From Myroides marinus (GTDB taxonomy: Bacteria > Bacteroidota > Bacteroidia > Flavobacteriales > Flavobacteriaceae): a stretch of 64,000 nt of DNA. The position numbers were made by a program, and so were the translations under genes. Under the pieces are notes generated by a model that worked only from the letters and a program-made list of their open reading frames with translations, was not told the origin of the DNA and ran no database searches. This document shows, piece by piece, positions 15,137 to 23,601 of this stretch. How positions within the stretch are numbered: the first letter of the stretch is position 1; the number at the start of each line of letters is the position of its first letter. Location: assembly GCF_900109075.1 (NCBI RefSeq), contig NZ_FNYS01000014.1:1-64000 (forward strand). Direction: 5' to 3'.

Positions 15137-17887
15137 TTAAATATTAAAGTTTATCTCCATTCCAAAATAAGGGCCATTAGCATCCTTTCTATTTACCTTT
15201 ACTCCATTATAAGTATATGATTGATAATGTGTAAATAATCTATTGACAAACATAGAAGCTTTCACTGATTTATAAATTCTCTTTGATATCTTGAAGTTAG
15301 CATTAAATGTAAATGGCTTTCTTTCTTCCATTCCATCCGTTTTAGACACAGGTCTAATCAAATGCTGTAACATTGGATCTTTAGCACTCTCATCTGTATA
15401 AGGATGAACCACATTATCAATTCCTATATATGCAAAAGGCTCTGCTACACGGTTTAAGTTTAAGTCCCTTCTAAATATATCTCCTTGTAAAGAAGCTGAG
15501 ATATTCATATCCAAACTAGGCAAATAAGTATCTACAATTAAGTTATATACTAAAGAAGACTTTCTGTATCCGTTATCATCAGCGTAAATCCCTGCATACA
15601 TATAGTCTTGCCCATTAACAGAAACTCCAGGTCTATGTAAAATAGGAGCGCTATTAGAATAAGTAGTTTTAAACCATGCTCCATTTAATGTAAAACGCGT
15701 ATTAATACTTTCAAAACGAGGAGAAGAATAACCAAACTCTATTCCTTCTTTAAAGGTGTTACTTCCATTTTCAGTATGAGAATATTGAGACATTATTTTC
15801 TTCTGACTTGATGGTGTATTATCTAAATCTGGTCTTCCTAATTCATTGTTCCAAACAACATCCTTAGACTCATATCTCTGATATTCAAATCCCATAAATT
15901 GAGTCATATCTCTAAACCCTGTATTCATCTTCTCATCAAAATAAGTTACAAAGAATTTATGTCTTTTATATTCGAAGTCTACTCTTACTTCTCTTTTTGA
16001 GTTCTTAGCACCTATTAGATTATAGTTCTCTAAAGACATTCTATAAGTATAAAACTGAGCGTAAGAGTTATTGGTTTGTGGATCAAAATAACTCACTTGT
16101 AACATATCAAAATATCTATCTTGTGGGTATAGTAATGATAAGGTAGGTTGTTTATACAACTCTCCATACCCTACTGTAATATCTGTCTTTAAGTAGTCTT
16201 GACCTAATTTTATCTGAGGAAGTCCCCATTGAAAATTAACACGAGGTTCTGCAAATACCCTATCACTGATACTAAACTCTTTGTCTATCCCTAACATCTT
16301 TGACAAACGAAGACCTGCGTATAATTGTAAATGGTGATTCCCTAAATCATATTCCATACGATCTCCTATATATGTCGACAATAATTGAGAAGCAGGTACT
16401 TCATTAAAAGGTCTTGGTCGTCTAGTAAATCCAAGAGTAGGTGGTTTTAAAGGATCATACATTTCTCCGTTACCATTATTTTTAGAATATCTAAACTCTA
16501 CTCCTGCTTCGATATTATGCTTTATATCAAAAGCACTAAAGCTAAGCTCTGTTTGCAATTTTGCATTTATATTTAAAGGACGACCTTCTGTCTTATATTC
16601 TGAAATATAAGACGCAGGAAGAAATACACCTTCACTAATACCCGTTTCATTTCCTGTAGGTATCGCATTACGACCACTCTGTTGAACAAAAACAGTTCCT
16701 TTAATATCCTCTATTCCTTGTGATAAATAAGTATTTAAAGTCACATTTTTGAACAATGATTCTTTACCAAAATCAAGCTTCAAATTATTACCTAAACTAA
16801 AGTTCTGTTTACTACTCTTAAAGTTATCTATATTTTGTACCCCCGTATCAGGGTCAAACTTATCGTTATCAATAGTTCCATTATAATCTACATTTGCTTT
16901 CCAATTAAGATCATATCCACCTATCATAAATGTTTTTTCTGATCTTAGAGAAGCAGAAATTCTCTTATAATTTTCATAGATATCGCGCGGTTCGTTCTTA
17001 GCATCTAAGAAATCTATACTACTATTTAGCTTCCAGCCAGTTTTAGTATCTATCCCTTTACCTACATAATACAGTTTACTAAAACCATCAACTTTAAAAC
17101 GAGCTTGTAGTGGAGTATACCCTATCTTTCTATTAATCTTAATCAGTCCCGAAGTCAAGTCACCATATGAAGCACCTGGAATACCACGTACTACTTCTAC
17201 ACTTTCTATATCATTAGTAGAGATACCACGCATATCTACACCTATACTAGAGGTTTTCACTTTACCCCCTGTACTAGAAGAAGATACTTGCATATCAGCA
17301 TTAGAATTAATAATGTTCCCATCTACCATAAATTGCACTCCTAAAGAGCTCGTGTCATAGCCTCCTTTCCCTGTCTCTCTTATTAGGGCAGGATTGACAC
17401 CTGTTAATACAGGATCCTTAGCTTGTCCTCCTGGCAATAACTCCATAAGATCCGCGAAGCTAGAAGGTTGTAGATGCTCCATAGCTTGACGGTTAATCAC
17501 AGATGTAGAAGTAAGTCCCTTACTCTCAGTAGCAGTGATAACCATCTCTTCTAATATATTAGTAGTCGGAACCAAAGTCATCGAAACTGACTGACTCTCT
17601 AGTAAATTAATCTTTCTCTGTTGTCCTATATATCCAATATGAAATACCTCAACAGTATAGTTATCTGCTTTTAGATCAAACGTAACTATCCCTTTCTCAT
17701 CACTAACCTTTAATTGAGAATCTTTTGTACCCGTTACCTGAATAGTAGCGTCATTAATAGATTTATTATTTGAATCAACTAATACAAACTTTAACTGCAA
17801 ACTTGGAGATTGTGCAATTGTATTAGAACTAAACAAGATTGTTAAAGTAACTAAAAGAACTTGAATAATCTGATATATACGTGTCAT
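15137..17887 (-). CDS. TonB-dependent receptor with N-terminal carboxypeptidase-like domain
   Basis: This is a 916-residue outer-membrane receptor. Residues 1-25 are a signal peptide. Residues about 30-110 form a CarboxypepD_reg-like sandwich (DATIQVTGTKDSQLKVSDEK...). The plug spans about 115-250, with EEMVITATE at the TonB box and DIESVEVVRGIPGASYGDLTSG ending it. The barrel follows to the C-terminal NFNI. It imports its substrate using energy from TonB/ExbB/ExbD. Unlike the SusC proteins here, it lacks the VLDG and LKDASATA signatures and is not followed by a SusD. It leads the operon from a promoter at 17912 that resembles an rRNA promoter. The substrate is unknown, and metal or haem is my guess from the peroxidase partner. 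Confidence 0.92.
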   Translation of the reverse strand: MTRIYQIIQVLLVTLTILFSSNTIAQSPSLQLKFVLVDSNNKSINDATIQVTGTKDSQLKVSDEKGIVTFDLKADNYTVEVFHIGYIGQQRKINLLESQSVSMTLVPTTNILEEMVITATESKGLTSTSVINRQAMEHLQPSSFADLMELLPGGQAKDPVLTGVNPALIRETGKGGYDTSSLGVQFMVDGNIINSNADMQVSSSSTGGKVKTSSIGVDMRGISTNDIESVEVVRGIPGASYGDLTSGLIKINRKIGYTPLQARFKVDGFSKLYYVGKGIDTKTGWKLNSSIDFLDAKNEPRDIYENYKRISASLRSEKTFMIGGYDLNWKANVDYNGTIDNDKFDPDTGVQNIDNFKSSKQNFSLGNNLKLDFGKESLFKNVTLNTYLSQGIEDIKGTVFVQQSGRNAIPTGNETGISEGVFLPASYISEYKTEGRPLNINAKLQTELSFSAFDIKHNIEAGVEFRYSKNNGNGEMYDPLKPPTLGFTRRPRPFNEVPASQLLSTYIGDRMEYDLGNHHLQLYAGLRLSKMLGIDKEFSISDRVFAEPRVNFQWGLPQIKLGQDYLKTDITVGYGELYKQPTLSLLYPQDRYFDMLQVSYFDPQTNNSYAQFYTYRMSLENYNLIGAKNSKREVRVDFEYKRHKFFVTYFDEKMNTGFRDMTQFMGFEYQRYESKDVVWNNELGRPDLDNTPSSQKKIMSQYSHTENGSNTFKEGIEFGYSSPRFESINTRFTLNGAWFKTTYSNSAPILHRPGVSVNGQDYMYAGIYADDNGYRKSSLVYNLIVDTYLPSLDMNISASLQGDIFRRDLNLNRVAEPFAYIGIDNVVHPYTDESAKDPMLQHLIRPVSKTDGMEERKPFTFNANFKISKRIYKSVKASMFVNRLFTHYQSYTYNGVKVNRKDANGPYFGMEINFNI

Positions 17888-17911
17888 TGAGTATCTTAAT
17901 TATGCGGATGC

Positions 17912-17943
17912 CAAAAGTAGTCAACAAAACATATACAAAACAA
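17912..17943 (-). promoter_or_regulatory. Promoter of the TonB receptor-peroxidase operon
   Basis: On the minus strand, TACTTTTG (17912-17919) has TTG (17941-17943) 21 bases upstream and is followed by GCATCCGCATAA. This start-region context is nearly identical to that of the distal rRNA promoter at 534. Confidence 0.65.
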
Positions 17944-18262
17944 CTTATTTAGACTTGTTTCAAATTAATTCTATATATCTATTTAAGAATCAGTACAAAT
18001 AGCTTTTAAAATACTTTTCACTTAAATCTATTAGCGTATTCTTATAAAACATACCAATACAGTTACTTTTTATCATATTAACTTCACTCAAAAGTATACA
18101 AATCACATACCTAAAACTTCTAAAACAAACTATCTCCTTCTTAATACCACAACCTTATTAGATTAATCAATCTAAATTAAACCATATTACACTCTAAATA
18201 ACGAAATACACATTTGGCAGAAAAAGCATGTTATATGTCATTTACGCCTCAGAAATGCTTTT

Positions 18263-18270
18263 TATCTTTG
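18263..18270 (+). promoter_or_regulatory. -7 box of the GlxA-type regulator gene
   Basis: TATCTTTG matches TAnnTTTG and predicts transcription from about 18277, which is 18 bases before the ATG at 18295. Any start upstream of 18263 would lie outside this transcript, so the box supports the shorter protein. Confidence 0.6.
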
Positions 18271-18294
18271 TACTACAACAAACAAGGAAACAAA

Positions 18295-19299
18295 ATGAAT
18301 ATCAAAATACATCATATCGGTTTTTTACTATTACCACAAGCGCAGTTATTAGACTTCGCAGGGCCGAGTGATGTATTTAATACAGCTAATCAGCTCATAA
18401 CTCTTACCGCAGCCACAGCACCTATCCACTATCAGATATATCTGATATCAGGTACTACAGATAAGAAAGTGATGACTAGTTCCGGTATATCAGTCAACTG
18501 TGACTATACTATATATGATAAAGATATCGCTATAGATACTTTACTTATAGCAGGGTCTAAAGCAGATCTAGACAGTGAGTATGATACAACTGTACTGCAT
18601 TGGATAAAGAGAATACAACCTCATCTATCGCGTATAGGCTCAGTCTGTATAGGAGCGTTCTTATTAGCCAAAACAGGATTGCTCCACAATAAAAAAGCGA
18701 CAACACACTGGCAGTTTGCACAACAGCTAAAAGAGAGCTATCCTTCTATAGAGGTAACTTATGATCACTTTTATATTAAGGATAATAATACTTATACCTC
18801 TGGGGGCATTACCTCTGGTATAGACCTAGCTTTAGCTTTAGTAGAGGAGGATAGTGGACACACACTAGCTTCAGATGTATCCCGTTATCTAGTGGTAAAC
18901 CTAAAGAGAATTAACACTCAAGAACTCTACAGTACACTAGTCCCTTCTGATATAGAACTTACTCCCCTAGTCAAGAAAGTAAAACAATACATCACTGATC
19001 GCCTCGCTCAACAGGCAGTATCTATCATAGAACTAGCAGAGATGGCTAATATGAGTGAGCGAAACTTCGCGAGAGTCTTTAAAAAAGAGTCGGGTATGAC
19101 TCCTGGTATCTTTAATGATTGTGTACGCATAGAGAATGCCAAACGATTATTAGAGTCATCAGATTATACTATAACCGAAATAGCCACTATGGTAGGCTAT
19201 GCATCTGATAATGTTTTTAGAAAGACATTTATTAGGCTAGTCACTGCTACTCCAATGCATTATAGAGCATCATTTAGATCTAGCACTATAGACAGCTAA
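18295..19299 (+). CDS. GlxA-family transcriptional regulator (DJ-1/PfpI plus AraC domains)
   Basis: This is a 334-residue regulator. Residues about 1-200 are a DJ-1/PfpI class I glutamine amidotransferase-like domain (HHIGFLLLPQAQLLDFAGPSDVF at the start, nucleophile-elbow-like SVCIGAF). Residues about 235-334 are an AraC double helix-turn-helix (IIELAEMANMSERNFARVFKKES; ITEIATMVGYASDNVFRKTF). GlxA regulators typically control catabolic genes in response to nitrogen or carnitine-like compounds through a non-catalytic amidase domain. The frame is open back to 18214, but ATG at 18295 fits both the family N-terminus and the -7 box at 18263. The next gene encodes a stand-alone DJ-1/PfpI protein, a likely target or partner. 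Confidence 0.9.
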   Translation: MNIKIHHIGFLLLPQAQLLDFAGPSDVFNTANQLITLTAATAPIHYQIYLISGTTDKKVMTSSGISVNCDYTIYDKDIAIDTLLIAGSKADLDSEYDTTVLHWIKRIQPHLSRIGSVCIGAFLLAKTGLLHNKKATTHWQFAQQLKESYPSIEVTYDHFYIKDNNTYTSGGITSGIDLALALVEEDSGHTLASDVSRYLVVNLKRINTQELYSTLVPSDIELTPLVKKVKQYITDRLAQQAVSIIELAEMANMSERNFARVFKKESGMTPGIFNDCVRIENAKRLLESSDYTITEIATMVGYASDNVFRKTFIRLVTATPMHYRASFRSSTIDS

Positions 19300-19399
19300 A
19301 CGCACCCCTTCTACAGTTCATAACCGTACAATAATAGCATCGAAGTAATACTTCGACAGTGACACTATTCACTTAACTGAAATAAATCAACAAAATAAT

Positions 19400-20011
19400 A
19401 TGACAACAACAAACCGTCCCCTTAACGTAGCCTTTATCATCTTTAATCAAGTAGAAGTACTAGACCTAAATGGTCCATTAGATGTATTCGTAAAGGCTAA
19501 TATATTACACCCTAACACTTATAATCACTACTTAGTAGCAGCCACTAAAGATATAGTAAAGACAGAGAGCGATACTACACATATCTTACCACAATATAGC
19601 TTTGCAAACTGTCCTACACCCGATATTATAGTACTGCCGGGTGCTAACCCTGATATTGTGATGAACTATCTACAAGATGAATCTTTTCAGAATACTTACA
19701 CGAAGTGGATTATAGCTCAGCACAGTGCAGGCGCTATGCTGTTCACAGTATGTACTGGTAGTTTACTACTGAGTAATACACATCTATTTGACCATTTAGA
19801 CATTACTACACACTTTATGGCTATAGAGGCATTACAGCAGGCTATACCTACAGCCAAAGTCATTACTGGTGTGCGTTATGTAGATCAAGGCAATGTATTA
19901 ACTACTGCTGGTATTACAGCTGGTATAGATGGAGCTCTATACTTAGTGAGCAAACAACTAGGAGAAGAAATAGGTAAAACCATCAGTCAACTATTCGAAT
20001 ACAACAAATAA
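19400..20011 (+). CDS. DJ-1/PfpI family protein
   Basis: This 203-residue single-domain DJ-1/PfpI protein has the subgroup start VAFIIFNQVEVLDLNGPLDVF and a nucleophile cysteine in LFTVCTGSLLLS. It also has the conserved TTAGITAGIDGALYL near the C-terminus. It is closest in pattern to the ThiJ/isonitrile-hydratase-like group. The reaction cannot be fixed from sequence. There is no signal peptide. It lies 100 bases after the GlxA-type regulator and shares its domain type, so it may have arisen by duplication and may be regulated by it. It ends at a bidirectional terminator shared with the MFS gene. Confidence 0.88.
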   Translation: MTTTNRPLNVAFIIFNQVEVLDLNGPLDVFVKANILHPNTYNHYLVAATKDIVKTESDTTHILPQYSFANCPTPDIIVLPGANPDIVMNYLQDESFQNTYTKWIIAQHSAGAMLFTVCTGSLLLSNTHLFDHLDITTHFMAIEALQQAIPTAKVITGVRYVDQGNVLTTAGITAGIDGALYLVSKQLGEEIGKTISQLFEYNK

Positions 20012-20014
20012 AGC

Positions 20015-20046
20015 CAAAAGGCGACTTAGTCATTAAGTCGCCTTTT
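20015..20046. terminator. Bidirectional terminator overlapping the MFS stop codon
   Basis: The 13-bp perfect stem AAAAGGCGACTTA (20016-20028) / TAAGTCGCCTTTT (20033-20045) serves the DJ-1 gene on the plus strand and the MFS gene on the minus strand. The MFS stop codon (20026-20028) is inside the stem. Confidence 0.9.
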
Positions 20047-21405
20047 ATAGGTTATAAAGAATACTACCCCAGTTAGTACTAATAAAACAATCATTAATAC
20101 CGTAGAATTAAAATGCCCTGCTGTACTACTAAAATATGACTGACCTACGATACTAACACCTAATGCTATACTCAGCTGCTGTAAGGTTAGGTATAAACTA
20201 GAGGCAGTCGAAGTAATATCACTAGGCAATGTACTCAGAGCGTAAGTAAACATAGATGGTAAGATAATACCACACCCAACTCCATACTCAAAAAGAAGTA
20301 TAGCTACCTCATAAAACACAACTTGCTCTTGACTCAACAACCAATAATGTAATGCTAATCCCACTACCATCATCATCAACCCAAAAAGCATAAAACGCTC
20401 TTGATACTTAGATAAGAATTTTAATGAAAGAAAAGAAGCAATGACATATCCCACTCCCTGAAAAGCAAATAAGATTCCTGTCTCAGTAGCTGTATAATGC
20501 AACTTTAATTGAAAGTGATTAGCATAAATAAAGAAATAAGAATCCTGTACTAACGAATAAAACACCAAGGCTATCAAGGCTACTGCAAAGGCTTTATACG
20601 TAAAAGGCTTAAAGTCTATAAGAGTACCTATCTCTTGTTTATAGTTCTTGTATTGAACAACTAAGAATAGAGCAATACCTAATACAGCACCTACTAATAA
20701 TGCAAATAATATAGTAGTCCAACCATAATCTGCTCCAGTCACTAAGCTATACATAAGTACAACTAATAAGATAATCATCACCAACTGAGATAGAGGTTGT
20801 ATCTTCAATTCACGTTTACGTTCTATCTCTACTAAGACACCCCATGATATAATACCCACTACGAATGCAATAGGCACATTAATTAAGAATATCAATCTCC
20901 ACGCTCCAAAACTGTAATCCAAATCTGGTAACACTCCTCCTAATATCTGCCCTAATACAGAAGATATTCCTGCTATAGCCCCATATATAGAGTACGCCTT
21001 ACGTCTCTCCTGCTCATCTACATATATACTAGATAATAAAGTCACTCCCTGTGGAATCATAAATGCCCCACTAATTCCCTGAAACAATCTAAAAACATTC
21101 AGAGAATGTACGTCCCAAGCTATACCGCATAATAGAGAAAAGACCCCAAAGCTAAACATCGAAAGCACAAAGATCTTTTTATGCCCATATTTCACACCTA
21201 TCTTTCCTGAGGTAATAAGAAAAGCCCCATAGCCTATCACATAATACACAATGATAAACTGTATATCTGCCACACTGGCTTGCATAGCTGTTCTAATCTT
21301 AGGAATTGCTACATTGACTATAAACAAATCTAACACACTTAAGAAGATAGACATAGAAATGAGCAAGAGCATTATTTTCTTTTTAACTGTTGATATATTT
21401 TGCAT
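20026..21405 (-). CDS. MFS drug:proton antiporter (DHA2 / EmrB-QacA type)
   Basis: This is a 459-residue inner-membrane exporter of the major facilitator superfamily. About 14 hydrophobic segments are visible, as in the DHA2 group. Motif LDLFIVNVAIPKIR near residues 22-35 matches the D-x-x-x-V-N-x-A-L-P signature of helix 1. The loop GKIGVKYGHKKIF is motif A, and RLFQGISGAFMIPQG is motif B/C of multidrug exporters. It is divergent from an HxlR regulator 88 bases away. This arrangement is typical of an inducible efflux pump. Substrates are unknown. The stop codon is embedded in the terminator hairpin. Confidence 0.92.
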   Translation of the reverse strand: MQNISTVKKKIMLLLISMSIFLSVLDLFIVNVAIPKIRTAMQASVADIQFIIVYYVIGYGAFLITSGKIGVKYGHKKIFVLSMFSFGVFSLLCGIAWDVHSLNVFRLFQGISGAFMIPQGVTLLSSIYVDEQERRKAYSIYGAIAGISSVLGQILGGVLPDLDYSFGAWRLIFLINVPIAFVVGIISWGVLVEIERKRELKIQPLSQLVMIILLVVLMYSLVTGADYGWTTILFALLVGAVLGIALFLVVQYKNYKQEIGTLIDFKPFTYKAFAVALIALVFYSLVQDSYFFIYANHFQLKLHYTATETGILFAFQGVGYVIASFLSLKFLSKYQERFMLFGLMMMVVGLALHYWLLSQEQVVFYEVAILLFEYGVGCGIILPSMFTYALSTLPSDITSTASSLYLTLQQLSIALGVSIVGQSYFSSTAGHFNSTVLMIVLLVLTGVVFFITYKRRLND

Positions 21406-21429
21406 CTATTACTTACTATTTTTTATAAT

Positions 21430-21474
21430 TATCTTTGCAAAAATGAATGATATATAACTTACAGTCAAGTAGGT
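21430..21474 (+). promoter_or_regulatory. Promoter and candidate operator of the HxlR/MFS pair
   Basis: A -7 box TATCTTTG (21430-21437) directs the HxlR gene. The inverted repeat ACTTAC-AGTCAA-GTAGGT (21457-21474) lies just downstream of the predicted start point and between the two divergent genes. An HxlR dimer could bind there and repress both directions. Confidence 0.5.
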
Positions 21475-21492
21475 AAATAATATAGACTAAGT

Positions 21493-21852
21493 ATGAAAAA
21501 CAATACTAATATTGATAATGAACTAAATACAGTAGAAAAAAAAATCAATGATTTTGAAAATAACTGCCCCGTCCAGTTTGCACTAAAGACTATATCAGGT
21601 AAATGGAAAACCTCAATTATACAAACCATTGCTTCTAATTGTCCTAAGCGATTTGGAATACTTAAGAAAGATTTAGATAATATAGCACAAGGGACACTGA
21701 CTACGGTATTAAGAGAATTAGAAAACGACGGTATACTAATGAGAGAAGTATTCCCAGAGATACCACCACGTGTAGAGTATAGTCTAACAGATAAAGGGAT
21801 TAGATTACTACCTATATTAGAAGAACTAAAAAAGTGGCATACTACCCTATAG
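21493..21852 (+). CDS. HxlR-family regulator of the MFS exporter
   Basis: This 119-residue winged-helix protein has the HxlR signature NNCPVQFALKTISGKWKTSIIQTI with its conserved Cys (residue 25). The block LTTVLRELENDGILMREVFPEIPPRVEYSLTDKG follows, with the recognition helix and wing. Members of this family (YodB, HypR and similar) sense electrophiles or oxidants by this cysteine. The gene is divergent from the MFS exporter, which is very likely its target, through the inverted repeat at 21457-21474. The N-terminal 20 residues are charged and longer than in the other HxlR protein at 6534. It ends at a bidirectional terminator. Confidence 0.92.
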   Translation: MKNNTNIDNELNTVEKKINDFENNCPVQFALKTISGKWKTSIIQTIASNCPKRFGILKKDLDNIAQGTLTTVLRELENDGILMREVFPEIPPRVEYSLTDKGIRLLPILEELKKWHTTL

Positions 21853-21872
21853 AATCCATAATAAACACAAAC

Positions 21873-21909
21873 AAAAAAGCGATACTAAACTGTTTTAGTA
21901 TCGCTTTTT
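21873..21909. terminator. Bidirectional terminator after the HxlR gene
   Basis: The stem AAAAAGCGATACTAAA / TTTAGTATCGCTTTTT with A and T runs lies between the HxlR gene (plus strand) and the lipoprotein gene at 21931 (minus strand). Confidence 0.9.
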
Positions 21910-21930
21910 ATAATTTTATATGTGTTGTTA

Positions 21931-22407
21931 CTATTGTAACTTCATATTAACAGCATTAGCAAAATCACGTTGTTCTTGGATAGCTTTATTCTCAAGACCA
22001 TCTATTTTTTGATTTGCAGCATTTACTTTATCGATTATTTTATTGTACTTATCGATATTAGCGTCAGACTCATCAGTCTCATCTATCTGTACTAACTCTT
22101 TAAAAGTAGGAATTACATCTGCTTTCATAGACGAATATACATCAATAACTGCATTTTTAAATCCAGTAGCTTCTTTGCTTTCTTTTAAATCTTTAGTTAC
22201 AGTAGAACAGCTATCTGCTAATACCTCTAATCGATCTAATACTTTCATTTTATCTTCTACAGACCCCTTGTCAATCTCGTTCATTAACTTTTCAGCTTCT
22301 ACGCTAAATTTTTCGTAAGTATCAACAATTTTTCCGTTAACATCTACATTTCCTCCACAAGAGAACATAGTTAGAGCCAATACAACTCCTAAAAACATCT
22401 TTTTCAT
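21931..22407 (-). CDS. Hypothetical helical lipoprotein
   Basis: This is a 158-residue lipoprotein with the signal MKKMFLGVVLALTMFSC and acylated Cys at 17, followed by GGNVDVNGK. The mature part is predicted almost entirely helical and acidic, with heptad-like spacing (IVDTYEKFSVEAEKLMNEID), so a coiled-coil or small helical bundle is likely. A promoter (-7 box at 22439) and a terminator make it a single-gene unit. I do not recognise a named family, and the function is unknown. Confidence 0.85.
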   Translation of the reverse strand: MKKMFLGVVLALTMFSCGGNVDVNGKIVDTYEKFSVEAEKLMNEIDKGSVEDKMKVLDRLEVLADSCSTVTKDLKESKEATGFKNAVIDVYSSMKADVIPTFKELVQIDETDESDANIDKYNKIIDKVNAANQKIDGLENKAIQEQRDFANAVNMKLQ

Positions 22408-22438
22408 AATAATATTTATTTTAATTTTTACTAGTGCG

Positions 22439-22468
22439 CAAAGGTATGTTTTATAAAATATAATACAA
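22439..22468 (-). promoter_or_regulatory. Promoter of the 21931-22407 lipoprotein gene
   Basis: The minus-strand -7 box TACCTTTG (22439-22446) with TTG (22466-22468) after 19 bases is a good Bacteroidetes consensus, with a leader of about 25 bases. Confidence 0.65.
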
Positions 22469-22520
22469 AAATTATACTCTACACAACAACCATTTCTACT
22501 TAATACATACTCGTTATAAA

Positions 22521-23012
22521 CTAACAGTTATATTTATTTTTAAAGAACTGTTTGAATGCTTTTGCTTCTTCTCTCTGAGAAATAGCTAATTCATACCCAC
22601 CTCCCATATTAACCATTTTAGTATTAATCTCTGGTACTTCAAATTCTAAAGAAGCCTTATCCTTAAAATCAAAAGAGAATACTACTCCCATCATAGTTAA
22701 TTTTGCTTTTTTTAAACTATCGTTAGTGATAAATATAGGATCACCATAACTACTCAACTTGTAATCTGTAGATACTACTATAATTTCTCCTGTACCTTTA
22801 TTAAAAGCAACTATATAGCTATAATATGTTGTGGTAGAACTCACAATGTAATTAGCATTTTTACTTGTCTTTCCATACACTATTGCATATTCATCTACGT
22901 CCTGTCTATTCAGAGATTGCCCTAACAAGAATTTCATTTTACTTTTTATTTCAGCCATCTCCTCTTCTGACCCAACAAAAAACTTTTTAATCATATCAAT
23001 GATTCCACTCAT
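22521..23012 (-). CDS. Hypothetical cytoplasmic protein
   Basis: This 163-residue protein belongs to no family I recognise. The N-terminal helix (MSGIIDMIKKFFVGSEEEMAEIKSKM) is amphipathic. The rest looks like a small beta-rich fold with repeated short strands (YYSYIVAFNKGTGEIIVVST), which resembles PH-like or similar sandwich domains, though this is only a visual impression. There is no signal peptide or membrane helix. It follows the small membrane protein gene by 13 bases in a two-gene unit, so the two products may act together. Confidence 0.75.
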   Translation of the reverse strand: MSGIIDMIKKFFVGSEEEMAEIKSKMKFLLGQSLNRQDVDEYAIVYGKTSKNANYIVSSTTTYYSYIVAFNKGTGEIIVVSTDYKLSSYGDPIFITNDSLKKAKLTMMGVVFSFDFKDKASLEFEVPEINTKMVNMGGGYELAISQREEAKAFKQFFKNKYNC

Positions 23013-23025
23013 AAACTTTCTTTTA

Positions 23026-23400
23026 TTAATTCATAGCTTCTTTATATTCCTTTTCTGATACGAACTCATTTGGATTACTTGGATTGTAGTAAATAATAAG
23101 CTTTTCTCCTAAGCTTTTACTAAAGAAGGTATCCATTCTCTGTTTTCCTTTATATGCAGTACCATTAATATCTTTATACTTTAGTATCCATGTTATATTT
23201 CTACCTCTACGCCCAGTTCTCTCACTACCAATAATCTCGGCTTCCACCTGTATATATTCATTATACACAATACTCTTAGCTTCATTTTTAGTGATATAGT
23301 CTAGATAGATAAACTTATATACGCAGATAGCGAAAATAACTATCACTATTACAAACACCTTTTTAGCAGTATCACTCTTCAGACTACTCTCTATATCCAT
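23026..23400 (-). CDS. Small membrane protein, DUF3592-like
   Basis: This is a 124-residue protein from the ATG at 23400. The frame extends three codons further to a TTG at 23409, but ATG is preferred. One membrane helix (KKVFVIVIVIFAICVYKFIYL, about residues 13-33) is followed by a soluble domain. Its pattern (VEAEIIGSERTGRRGRNITWILKYKDINGTAYKG ... LGEKLIIYYNPSNPNEFV) resembles DUF3592 proteins. No enzymatic residues are evident. It is the first gene of a two-gene operon with the unknown protein at 22521. Confidence 0.75.
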   Translation of the reverse strand: MDIESSLKSDTAKKVFVIVIVIFAICVYKFIYLDYITKNEAKSIVYNEYIQVEAEIIGSERTGRRGRNITWILKYKDINGTAYKGKQRMDTFFSKSLGEKLIIYYNPSNPNEFVSEKEYKEAMN

Positions 23401-23601
23401 GCGTAGCAATTAAAAAAACACCACAATAAATAAAATTTTAATCAAAATTAACATTTATAAATCAAAATAAATTTAAATAATCAAATATTATATAAATTAT
23501 ATTCTTAAAAAAAATCCACCTATACTTATATTAATATGATCCTTATATCCGTAGGGATTCGCTTAGAGTAAATCTAGTATTCTAGAATAATAAATCTATA
23601 G

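Larger units (their letters stand above)
17888..18294. other. Gene-free region between divergent promoters
   Basis: This contains the TonB-receptor promoter (17912-17943, minus strand) and the GlxA-type regulator promoter (18263-18270, plus strand). The middle is AT-rich with nothing I can name. Confidence 0.6.
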
